Assembly: GCA_022562895.1 (NCBI GenBank)
Contig: JADFOK010000004.1
Location: 40,112-104,111 of the forward strand
DNA from: Bacteroidota bacterium
Lineage (GTDB): Bacteria; Bacteroidota; Bacteroidia; Flavobacteriales; Flavobacteriaceae
Length of the DNA stretch: 64,000 nucleotides
Reading direction: 5' to 3'
Shown here: positions 19,996 through 29,300 of the stretch, one piece after another
Layout: every line of letters starts with the position of its first letter
How positions within the stretch are numbered: position 1 is the first letter of the stretch
Position numbers and translations under genes: made by a program
Notes under the pieces: generated by a model
Databases searched by the model: none
What the model was told of the DNA's origin: nothing
What the model saw: the letters and a program-made list of their open reading frames with translations, nothing else

Positions 19996-20112
19996 ATGTA
20001 TTATGTTTATATTTTGCATTCTACTACTTTAGACTCCTACTATGTTGGAGAAACCCAGAGTTTAGACGAAAGAATAGCACAACACAATACAGGGTTTTAT
20101 AAGAATTCTTAG
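19996..20112 (+). pseudogene. Truncated GIY-YIG nuclease N-terminus (38 codons)
   Basis: Translation MYYVYILHSTTLDSYYVGETQSLDERIAQHNTGFYKNS*: YVYI...YYVG plus R...H of the GIY-YIG module, ending just before the tRNA. Not in the supplied ORF track. Confidence 0.8.
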
Positions 20113-20131
20113 AAAAATAGTAATGATAAAT

Positions 20132-20205
20132 TCCTCCTTAGCTCAGTTGGTTAGAGCACCTGACTGTTAATCAGGGTGTCCTTGGTTCGAGTCCAAGAGG
20201 AGGAG
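20132..20205 (+). tRNA. tRNA-Asn (anticodon GTT)
   Basis: Acceptor TCCTCCT/AGGAGGA, anticodon arm CCTGA-CTGTTAA-TCAGG, T-arm CTTGG-TTCGAGT-CCAAG. Confidence 0.96.
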
Positions 20206-20211
20206 CTTCAA

Positions 20212-20248
20212 AAAGAAAATGCCACTTTCGAGTGGCATTTTCTTTTTT
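20212..20248 (+). terminator. Intrinsic terminator after tRNA-Asn
   Basis: AAAGAAAATGCCACT-TTCG-AGTGGCATTTTCTTT followed by T-run. Confidence 0.85.
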
Positions 20249-20270
20249 ATATTTTCTGGGCGAGAATTTG

Positions 20271-20311
20271 TTCGAGCCTGCCTGCCGGTAGGCGGGTCCA
20301 AGAGGAGGAGC
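20271..20311 (+). pseudogene. tRNA 3'-tail copy with a near-palindromic insertion in the T-loop
   Basis: TTCGAG-[CCTGCCTGCCGGTAGGCGGG]-TCCAAGAGGAGGAGC; flanks match the intact tRNA TTCGAG|TCCAAGAGGAGGAGC exactly. Confidence 0.8.
20277..20296. repeat. 20-bp near-palindrome inside the tRNA-tail copy
   Basis: CCTGCCTGCCGGTAGGCGGG; self-complementary except for two mismatched positions. Confidence 0.85.
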
Positions 20312-20318
20312 AAAATAA

Positions 20319-20347
20319 GCCTGTATAATATTGATATACAGGTTTTT
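20319..20347 (+). terminator. Intrinsic terminator after second tRNA-tail unit
   Basis: CCTGTAT-loop-ATACAGG-TTTTT. Confidence 0.7.
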
Positions 20348-20479
20348 CTGTTTAAGAGAATAAAATATTATCCCACATTCTCTCCCACAATGATAGATTT
20401 ACTTCTTATTTATGAATATTTTAAAATGGTTTTCAGTACTTTAATCTGATAAACATTACCTTTAGTGACGATATAACAA

Positions 20480-20493
20480 GTTGTAACACATTA
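20480..20493. repeat. Left inverted repeat flanking the 20507 lipoprotein gene
   Basis: GTTGTAACACATTA; reverse complement of 21302-21315 (TAACGTGTTACAAC) with 13/14 identity. Confidence 0.6.
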
Positions 20494-20506
20494 AAAACCA
20501 ACTAAT

Positions 20507-21193
20507 ATGAAAAAAATAATTACAGCATTTGTTTTTACCGCAATTTTGGTTTCTTGTAATTCAGCTGATAAAACTAAAAATACGAATCTAAAATCAACTG
20601 AAAGTGAAACAGAATTAATCGACAGTGTATCGAAAGAAGTAAAAGAACGATTTGAGATAATTGATTCAGACAAAGCTTTGATTGCAACTGCATTAATGGC
20701 AGCTCCAAAAAAAAGCAGAATGGGATGTAAAGTCATTGGATACAATATGGCTGGTGAATTTGTCACGTTGAAAGAAGGAGACAATGAATTTATTTGTCTG
20801 GCGGATAATCCTAATCAGGATGGATTTAGTTCAGCTTGTTATCACAAAGACCTTGAACCATTTATGGCAAGAGGAAGAGAATTGAAATCGGAAGGGAAGA
20901 CAGCAAAAGAAATATTTGATATCCGGGAGGAAGAAGTGAAGTCAGGTAAACTTGTAATGGGAAAACTTGGATCGACTTTACATATTTACTTTGGATCAGA
21001 AACATTATACGACCCTGAAACATCTGTTGTTGCAGGGGCTCAATACCGCTATGTAGTTTATATGCCTTGGGCTACTTCCGAATCTACCGGTTTACCAGAA
21101 GTACCCAAGGCGCCAAATCATCCTTGGTTAATGAACCCTGGTTCACATAAAGCACACATTATGTTCACACCATTAAAAGAGGACGGAGAGTAA
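20507..21193 (+). CDS. Lipoprotein of unknown function
   Basis: Signal and lipobox 'MKKIITAFVFTAILVSC'. Confidence 0.75.
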   Translation: MKKIITAFVFTAILVSCNSADKTKNTNLKSTESETELIDSVSKEVKERFEIIDSDKALIATALMAAPKKSRMGCKVIGYNMAGEFVTLKEGDNEFICLADNPNQDGFSSACYHKDLEPFMARGRELKSEGKTAKEIFDIREEEVKSGKLVMGKLGSTLHIYFGSETLYDPETSVVAGAQYRYVVYMPWATSESTGLPEVPKAPNHPWLMNPGSHKAHIMFTPLKEDGE

Positions 21194-21301
21194 CTTAATG
21201 AATTAGACAGAATCACTAAAATTAAAACTTCTAGTGGACAAAACACTTTTCTAGCAAACGGTAGGTATTACATAGATACGAATGGCAATAGAACCGAGAA
21301 A

Positions 21302-21315
21302 TAACGTGTTACAAC
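21302..21315. repeat. Right inverted repeat flanking the 20507 lipoprotein gene
   Basis: TAACGTGTTACAAC; see 20480-20493. Confidence 0.6.
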
Positions 21316-21501
21316 AACGTATAAAAACAATAACGGCTTTGATGGTTAATAGAATTGTTTTTTCTGAAATAGTAGATTTAAATTCTAAACAAGGATGCTT
21401 TTCAAGGCGTGGAACGTTAATATTTAATAAAATTTTAGTATAATCAACCGAAGTTATTTTTTTTCATTAAATTTAGTTTTATTAACCAAAAAACAACGAT
21501 T

Positions 21502-21936
21502 ATGTTTTCAAAAACAAACTTGATTTCCACCTTAGTAATAGCTGTTTGGGCTTATTTAGGAGGATATTTATTATGGGATGTGATTGGGGGTTTCCTCTTT
21601 GAAGGACATGGAGGATCCGCAACAGGTGTTTGGAAAGAGACACCAGATTATCTTCACGTGGTTATAGCGAGTGTCTTTTTGGCTTTTGCATTCTCAACGA
21701 TTTACTCAAAATTATCTGGATCGGCAGGTATTTCCCATGGCGCAACTTATGGGTTGTGGGTTGGAATACTCATTGGTTTGGGAGAACGATGGTACGATTT
21801 GGCCTTTAGTAATTTTACCGATTTAACAGGTGCATTTATAAATCTGGGGCTAAATCTTGTGTTCTATGTTATTGCAGGTGTTCTTGTGGGGCTTGTTTAT
21901 GAAAAACTCAGTAAGAATGTCAGTAACACCCATTAA
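21502..21936 (+). CDS. Small integral membrane protein of unknown function (about 4 TM)
   Basis: Several hydrophobic segments; complete ORF. Confidence 0.7.
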   Translation: MFSKTNLISTLVIAVWAYLGGYLLWDVIGGFLFEGHGGSATGVWKETPDYLHVVIASVFLAFAFSTIYSKLSGSAGISHGATYGLWVGILIGLGERWYDLAFSNFTDLTGAFINLGLNLVFYVIAGVLVGLVYEKLSKNVSNTH

Positions 21937-22038
21937 TCTATAAACTCCCTTTTTTGGCAGTTTATGTATATATAATATTTGTCTTATACCAAATTAAATT
22001 AATATTTTAAATTGAGATAAGGATTTTGGATTTATTAT

Positions 22039-22056
22039 GAGGCCAAGAGGAGGAGC
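22039..22056 (+). repeat. tRNA-Asn 3'-tail direct repeat (third downstream-oriented copy)
   Basis: GAGGCCAAGAGGAGGAGC versus tRNA GAGTCCAAGAGGAGGAGC at 20189-20206 (17/18 identical). Confidence 0.85.
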
Positions 22057-22065
22057 AAGTAAAGA

Positions 22066-22095
22066 AAGGCTTATATGAAAATATAAGCCTTTTTT
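22066..22095 (+). terminator. Intrinsic terminator after tRNA-tail copy
   Basis: AAGGCTTATAT-GAAA-ATATAAGCCTT-TTTT. Confidence 0.85.
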
Positions 22096-22152
22096 AATTA
22101 AATTGCATACTCAAAAGATTCCCTTATTTACTATCTATCTTCCAAGAGTAAA

Positions 22153-22863
22153 CTAATTCAACAAATCGGCTGCCATTTTAATATTATCCTTCAACTGATC
22201 GGCAATATCTTGATTTCCATCATTATCATGAGGATTGATTTCAATCAATCCATCATTATTATTATCTGTAGCCAGACTTAAATCTATTTCATGAAGAGAA
22301 TTCAGAAATTGTGAAATATCAAATTCTACGGTGAAATTCACAACATTGCCTTCTACCAAAACACCGGTGCTTCTACCCACATCTAAATTCTCGCCGGTAT
22401 CATGCCAAAAAATGAATGGAACACCATCAATTGTACCTTCCATATATATAGAACGATCAAAAAGATTGTCTGTTAATGGCAAGTCATCATCTTTGTGTAA
22501 TTTAAATCGTAATTCTTTATATAGACCATCTGGAACAAATACGTTACCTATAGTTTGTGACAAAGCATCAGAACCATCCAACAAATCAATTTGATAGGGC
22601 CCTCTAAAATGAATTTCGTCGTTATTAAAGTCATTTGAATCGTCATCATCATTTTTGAAGACAACATCACGTATAGAAATTCTAAAATCTGTAAATATCA
22701 CCTCAACAGGAATCCTGTTTAGGCCAATTGGCGACCTAAGCGAATTGGGGTTTACTGCACTTATATAGAAACTAATGGTCCCTTCAAAGCGATTGTCGTC
22801 GCTGGAACAACCATTAAAAACAAAATTAAGCGACAATATAATTAAAAAAAATAATTTATACAT
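22153..22863 (-). CDS. DUF4382-like lipoprotein
   Basis: Lipobox 'LNFVFNGC'; 'GPYQIDLLDGSDALSQTIGNVFVPDGLYKELRFKL' resembles the DUF4382 signature. Confidence 0.6.
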   Translation of the reverse strand: MYKLFFLIILSLNFVFNGCSSDDNRFEGTISFYISAVNPNSLRSPIGLNRIPVEVIFTDFRISIRDVVFKNDDDDSNDFNNDEIHFRGPYQIDLLDGSDALSQTIGNVFVPDGLYKELRFKLHKDDDLPLTDNLFDRSIYMEGTIDGVPFIFWHDTGENLDVGRSTGVLVEGNVVNFTVEFDISQFLNSLHEIDLSLATDNNNDGLIEINPHDNDGNQDIADQLKDNIKMAADLLN

Positions 22864-22978
22864 AGTCTTAAATTTAGGGGGTTAATAGTTATATAACAAT
22901 TAACAGGCTAAAAACCCTACTCTTATTTATTTTACTCACAAAAAATGAGTCAAAGCGCTGCACTGAGCCTGTTGAAGG

Positions 22979-22996
22979 GAGTCTAAGAGAAGGAAC
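22979..22996 (+). repeat. Degenerate tRNA-Asn 3'-tail copy
   Basis: GAGTCTAAGAGAAGGAAC matches GAGTCCAAGAGGAGGAGC at 15/18; preceded by 'gagtc' plus a repeat-like insertion (22953-22978). Confidence 0.55.
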
Positions 22997-23003
22997 AAGA
23001 AGA

Positions 23004-23037
23004 GAAATCCAATCTATGTATTAGGTTGGATTTTTTG
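23004..23037 (+). terminator. Intrinsic terminator after degenerate tRNA-tail copy
   Basis: AATCCAA-loop-TTGGATT-TTTT. Confidence 0.7.
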
Positions 23038-23219
23038 GTTTTTAAAACATCTGACACCATTATCTATATTTATGTCATTTACTAAATAATATTTTTTATA
23101 AAAATGTAGAAATAGTATTCCAAATGTTTAGTAACTTAAGCACTGTTAAGAAATTTTTTTATAAAGGTAAAAACCAAAAAACCAAATTTTAAACAGATAG
23201 GTCAAGAAAAATATATAAA

Positions 23220-24803
23220 ATGAAAATAAAGTATATAGCAACAATTATCGTATTATTTCTCTGTGGGAATATGTTTTCACAATGGATTAATTTTAATGAT
23301 CAAACCAATTTTAGAATAGTAGTTTTAAATGCAACCGGGAATGACGATCCTACTGCTGTAGACGATCAAGAAAAAGATTTGGCAGTAGGAGACTTTGATA
23401 ATGATTCATTTATAGATTTAGTTGTGGTAAGAAAGGCCCCTTTTTCAAATCAGGGTGCAAGAACCGATCTTTTATTTATGAACAGAAATGGGGTCTTAAG
23501 AGACGAAACCGATATTTATGCTCCCGAATTCCTATCGGATCCAACCGATTCGAGAGACGTAATTTGTATAGATGTAAATAACGATGGTTGGCTGGATCTG
23601 TTTATTATTAGTACATTTTCGGATCAACCAAAATTATTTATCAATCAAGGTAACGACATAGATGGTAATTGGATTGGCTTTGTTGATGAGTCAAGTACAA
23701 GATTACCATTAATTACGGTTAATCCTGTTCAGTTTTGTGCTGGTTGGGGGGGTGATCTTACCGGAAATGGTTCACCCGATTTATACATGGTAAATTATGT
23801 TAGTTCTGGAATAGCTCTGGATATATTATTGATTAATGATGGTACTGGTAATTTTACAGAGGAGACCCAGGCACGAATGGGAGACTTAAGAAATTCTAGC
23901 TTTGGCACGGGCGTGGAGTTTCATGATGTAGATAATGACAATGATCTGGATATTATCAAAAATTTAGGACTATCAAGTGTTCCTCCTTTTAATGTTAAAG
24001 GTTCCATTGTTCTATTTAACAACGGTGATGGAAGTTTTACCAATTTTTTTAAACTCCCGGGAAATGAATCATATATGTTTACCGGAGGAGACCTGAGCGA
24101 TAACGGAATGCTAGATTTTTATATAGTGGATGATGATCAGGATTATGTAGACTCCATTACCGATTTTGTTGTCGACCTGAGCTTAACGGTTACCCAGGAA
24201 TTTCTACCCACCAACAGAACCGATGAATTTGGAGGAAATGTAAAAATGATCGATCTGGATGGTGATGGCGATCTGGATGTAGGACTTTCCAGTGTCGATA
24301 CAGATCTACCTCCTTGTGAAACGGGACCGAACAGAAGATTTATAATTTTTGAAAATCAGGGAGACCATAGCGGTAACTTAATACATCCATATGGGGCAAC
24401 TATGAATGAATGGAACCTTTCTACCTACGACCACGATTATATAGATATTAATAATGATGGATTTATGGATATTATCCTTGGAACTTGTGATGGTTATAAA
24501 ATCTTTGTTCAAGAGCCTATACTCTCCGTTGAGAATCCAAATTTTAATGAAATGATCAGTATTTATCCCAACCCTAATAATGGTGTTATGAATATTACCA
24601 TAGATGCTGTGAAAAACACTTATGTTACCATAGAAGTTTATACTATTAGTGGCGTTTTACTTAAAACAATTTCCAATGATGAATTGCTAAGTAACGTGCT
24701 GCATATTAATCTGGATATAAGAGATTTTACTAAAACCGGCATCTATTTCCTTAAATTTATAACTGACAGGGGCACCTTAACCAAGAAAATAATTATTCTT
24801 TAA
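23220..24803 (+). CDS. FG-GAP/VCBS-repeat protein with T9SS type A sorting domain
   Basis: Repeated D-x-D/N-x-D-G-x-x-D motifs; C-terminal 'ISIYPNPNNGVMNITI...GIYFLKFITDRGTLTKKIIIL'. Confidence 0.88.
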   Translation: MKIKYIATIIVLFLCGNMFSQWINFNDQTNFRIVVLNATGNDDPTAVDDQEKDLAVGDFDNDSFIDLVVVRKAPFSNQGARTDLLFMNRNGVLRDETDIYAPEFLSDPTDSRDVICIDVNNDGWLDLFIISTFSDQPKLFINQGNDIDGNWIGFVDESSTRLPLITVNPVQFCAGWGGDLTGNGSPDLYMVNYVSSGIALDILLINDGTGNFTEETQARMGDLRNSSFGTGVEFHDVDNDNDLDIIKNLGLSSVPPFNVKGSIVLFNNGDGSFTNFFKLPGNESYMFTGGDLSDNGMLDFYIVDDDQDYVDSITDFVVDLSLTVTQEFLPTNRTDEFGGNVKMIDLDGDGDLDVGLSSVDTDLPPCETGPNRRFIIFENQGDHSGNLIHPYGATMNEWNLSTYDHDYIDINNDGFMDIILGTCDGYKIFVQEPILSVENPNFNEMISIYPNPNNGVMNITIDAVKNTYVTIEVYTISGVLLKTISNDELLSNVLHINLDIRDFTKTGIYFLKFITDRGTLTKKIIIL

Positions 24804-24915
24804 TTATCAGTTCCAAAAATTCAGAAATGTTTAAAGTGGATTAAAGAGGTTGTATTTTCTATCCATCAACAACAGCATTACTAAGAAAATTATAAAAAAG
24901 TAAATGTTTCATTAA

Positions 24916-25269
24916 TTATATAATTTCCTTTTTCACCAATAAATAAAAATCATTATCAAGAGGCAGATATCCCTGGTCGTATAAGTAATAGTAAACAGCA
25001 CCTGCTTTCGTTGTATAAGTGCTGGTAAAGTATTCAAAATTGAACCCTAACCGCAATAATCTTTCTTTGGTGGTTTTGGTTTTATCGGTGGGGTTTAAAG
25101 ATTCCAGTATACGGTAGTTTTTTCTTAATCGATTGTTAATGTTCCTAATTAAGTTTTTATGGTCTTTATTTAGTGCATTGTTATATTCATTACGACAAGC
25201 ATCACTACAGAACTTTTTATCGGCTCTGCCAATAATTTTATCACCACATTCGGGACAATTCTTTTCCAT
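24916..25269 (-). CDS. Small zinc-ribbon protein
   Basis: 'CPECGDKIIGRADKKFCSDACRNEYNN' four-Cys ribbon. Confidence 0.75.
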   Translation of the reverse strand: MEKNCPECGDKIIGRADKKFCSDACRNEYNNALNKDHKNLIRNINNRLRKNYRILESLNPTDKTKTTKERLLRLGFNFEYFTSTYTTKAGAVYYYLYDQGYLPLDNDFYLLVKKEII

Positions 25270-25282
25270 GATTTAATTTTAA

Positions 25283-26197
25283 CTAATCTATATGTTCCGT
25301 ATCATCTTTTTTAAAATGAATACGATATATCGCCTCAAATTTTAAAAATACTCCTCCGCTTAATTCCGGATTGAGCTGGGTGCGGTCATCCCCAAAACTA
25401 AATGCAGATAATCTAAAATCCAAATCGTCCCCATCGGCATATACATCATATTCATTACTGGTATAACCAACTTTAGCTCGCAGCAATACACTTTTTTGAA
25501 GCACATTGAATTGTACATAAGTAGAAAACTCTAAAGGTCTTTGTTCCACATAAACATTTGGTAAATTAACCTGACTAATGTTGAAGCTACGGCCAATACC
25601 AAAATAATCAAACCCCAAGGCAGTTGTACCAAAACTATAATTGATATCTACTGAAATGGGCAGCGAAGCATCTACTTCAAAGTTTTTGTTCGGACTTAGA
25701 TAATAGCCTCCAATAATAGGTGTGGCAAAAAGCCCAAAAGCTTCTGATGAGGCATAAAACCCAAAACGATATTTCAGGTTTTCTTTTTTCTGAAGTTTTA
25801 ATAATACAAGGCCCCCATAATAAAAATCATCTCCCGAGATATTTTTATAATCCGAAGCTATTTTAGGTAAAAAAACAATAGTACTACTCCATTTCTCAGA
25901 ATACGTTGTAGCCAGCCCCAATTTTAAAAGGGTGCTATAAAGTTTTGTATAGGCAACATTAGGAAATAATTGTAGCTTATGTGTATTGAAATTTACTCCG
26001 GTAATGATGGCATTCTTTTCATTTATAACCAGAGGAAAAGTAAGTTCAATCTCAAACGTTTTTACATCTGTAGAACTATTGGTGCCTTTAAACTCAGCAT
26101 CGAAAGTATTTGAATAACCCATCTTAATAATATCGACATACTCCTGCGAAGTACTATATAAGGGCAATAGTAATAATAAGAAGAATAGATTTTTCAA
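25283..26197 (-). CDS. Outer-membrane beta-barrel protein (DUF6268-like)
   Basis: Signal peptide and beta-barrel alternation; conserved hypothetical type. Confidence 0.6.
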   Translation of the reverse strand: MKNLFFLLLLLPLYSTSQEYVDIIKMGYSNTFDAEFKGTNSSTDVKTFEIELTFPLVINEKNAIITGVNFNTHKLQLFPNVAYTKLYSTLLKLGLATTYSEKWSSTIVFLPKIASDYKNISGDDFYYGGLVLLKLQKKENLKYRFGFYASSEAFGLFATPIIGGYYLSPNKNFEVDASLPISVDINYSFGTTALGFDYFGIGRSFNISQVNLPNVYVEQRPLEFSTYVQFNVLQKSVLLRAKVGYTSNEYDVYADGDDLDFRLSAFSFGDDRTQLNPELSGGVFLKFEAIYRIHFKKDDTEHID

Positions 26198-26380
26198 AGG
26201 GTTAGTTTAGACAGACATAAAGATAAACTATTTTAAGAAAAATACTATAGAAGGTTCTAGTTACAGGTTTCTTGTATAATTCAGGGGGAAATAAAAAAAA
26301 CCACTTTCTAAACACTTGATTTCCTTAACTATTTCTTTAAAATTTATTACTTTCGCAACCTTATTGAACAGCAATACTTT

Positions 26381-29300
26381 ATGAGCACAAAATTTAAGGA
26401 ATACAAGGGCTTAAACCTTCCTAAACTGGCTGATGAAGTACTCGATTTTTGGGATGTTGAAAGCATTTTTGAAAAGAGTATTTCCAGTCGTGAAGGGAAA
26501 CCTCCTTTTGTGTTTTTTGAAGGACCTCCTTCAGCCAATGGCCTGCCGGGAGTACATCATGTATTATCCCGTACTATAAAAGATATATTTTCGCGTTTTA
26601 AGACCATGAAAGGATTTCAGGTAAAACGTAAAGCGGGTTGGGATACTCATGGGTTGCCTATCGAATTGGGAGTTGAAAAAGAATTAGGAATTACCAAAGA
26701 AGATATAGGCAAGAAAATTTCTATCAAAGATTATAATGAGGCGTGTAAAATTGCAGTAATGCGTTATACCGATGTTTGGAACGACCTAACCAAACGTATT
26801 GGTTATTGGGTAGATATGGAAGACCCCTATATTACCTATAAGTCTAAATACATGGAAACTGTATGGTGGATATTAAAACAAATATATGATAAGGGATTGC
26901 TATATAAAGGATATTCGATCCAGCCTTATTCTCCAAAAGCAGGAACAGGTTTAAGTTCTCACGAACTCAATCAACCGGGGACCTATCAAGATATAACCGA
27001 TACTACCGTTGTAGCACAGTTTAAAGCTAAAAAAGAAACCTTACCTGCTTTTTTAAAAGAGGTTGAGGGAGATATTTATTTCTTAGCATGGACAACCACA
27101 CCCTGGACATTGCCTTCCAATACAGCTTTAACCATCGGGAAGAAGATCGATTATGTTTTAATCAAGACATTTAATCAATATACTTTCGACCCCATTCAGG
27201 TTATCCTCGCTAAAAACTTAGTCGAAAAGCAGTTTGAAGGAAAGTTTATTGAAACTGAAACTGAAGTAGATTTAAAATATCATTCACAAGATGATACCAA
27301 ATTACCTTATCTTATAATAGAAGAATTTAAAGGGAAAGAATTAGTTGAAAGTAGATATGAACAGTTATTACCCTATACGCTACCCCATGATAATCCCGAA
27401 AATGCTTTTAGAATAATTTCCGGGGATTTTGTGACTACCGATGAGGGTACAGGAATCGTTCATACAGCTCCAACTTTTGGTGCAGATGATGCAAAAGTAG
27501 CTAAAGAAACAATTCCGGAAGTACCACCAATGCTTGTTATGGACGAGAATGACAAATTGGTGCCCTTAGTGGATTTACAAGGCAGATTTCGTCCTGAAAT
27601 GGATGAGTTAGCTGGCAAATACGTAAAAAACGAATACTATGCAGATGGCGAAGCTCCAGATAAGTCTGTAGATGTTGAAATTGCAATCAAATTAAAGATT
27701 GAAAACAAGGCTTTTAAGGTTGAAAAATACACACACAGTTACCCAAATTGCTGGCGAACCGATAAACCGATTTTATATTATCCATTAGATTCCTGGTTTA
27801 TAAAAGTTACCAATTTTAAAGACCGGATGTATGATCTAAATATTGGTATAAACTGGAAGCCAAAAGCTACCGGGGAAAAACGCTTTGGAAACTGGCTTGC
27901 CAGTGCTAATGACTGGAATCTTTCACGTTCTCGTTTTTGGGGAATACCCTTACCCATTTGGCGCACCGAAGATGGTAAAGAAGAAAAAGTGATAGGTTCC
28001 ATCGAAGAGTTAAAAACTGAAATGCAAAAATCAATAGATGCAGGATTCATGGAGAATGATATTTTCGAATCTTTTAATGCTGGAGATTTTTCTGAAGAAA
28101 ATTACGATAAAGTAGATCTTCATAAAAATATTGTTGATGAAATAAAACTGGTTTCAGAAAGCGGAAAACCCATGAAACGTGAAGCCGATCTAATCGATGT
28201 TTGGTTCGACAGTGGAAGTATGCCCTATGCACAATGGCATTACCCTTTTGAGAATAAAGAGAAAGTTGAAAAAATATGGCGTAAAGCCGATTTTATAGCA
28301 GAGGGTATTGATCAAACCAGAGGTTGGTTCTATACATTGCATGTTATTGCAACCATGATTTTTGATGATGTAGCATATAAAAATGTGGTTTCTAATGGAC
28401 TTGTACTCGATAAAAACGGACAAAAAATGTCCAAACGTATTGGGAACGTTGTTGATCCTTTTGAGACCCTAAACAAATACGGCCCCGATGCTACAAGGTG
28501 GTATATGATTAGTAATACCAACCCCTGGGATAATCTAAAATTTGATAGTAACGGAATTGCTGAGGTGCGTAATAAATTCTTCGGAACACTTTATAATACC
28601 TATAGTTTCTTTAGTTTATATGCAAATCTTGATAATTTTAAATACGAAGAAGCAGACATTCCATTAAAGAAACGTTCAGAAATAGACCGTTGGATACTAT
28701 CAGAATTGCATACGCTTATAAAAAAAGTAGATGCATATTATACAGATTATGAGCCCACCAAAGCAACGAGAAGCATTTCAGAATTTGTACAGGAAAACCT
28801 TAGTAATTGGTTTGTACGTTTAAGCAGAAGGCGATTCTGGAAGGGAAGTTACCAGGAAGATAAAATTTCGGCATATCAAACTTTATATACCTGTTTAATT
28901 ACTATTGCAAAGCTCAGTGCTCCAGTAGCTCCGTTTTTTATGGATAGGTTATATAGTGATTTATTGCAGGGAACTATTAAATCTGAAGAAATTTCAGTGC
29001 ACTTGAGTAACTTTCCTAAATATGATTCGTCTTATGTGGATAGCGCATTGGAACATAAAATGCAAAAGGCCCAAACAATATCTTCTTTAGTTTTATCGTT
29101 ACGACAGCGGGAGAAGATAAAAGTTCGTCAACCTTTACAAAAGATTATAATACCAGTGCTGGATAAAGCGCAGCGGGATGAAATTTTAGCTGTTTCGGAA
29201 TTAATAAAATCTGAGGTCAATGTAAAAGAAATCGAATTAATCGATGAAGGGTCTGGAATTCTGGTAAAAAAAATAAAACCAGATTTTAAGAAACTGGGTC

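Noticed and set aside
19826-23040. Standard integrative element inserted at tRNA-Asn
   Set aside because: No integrase, excisionase or mobilisation gene between the tRNA-tail repeats, and more than two tails each with a terminator; a plain single integration does not explain the layout.
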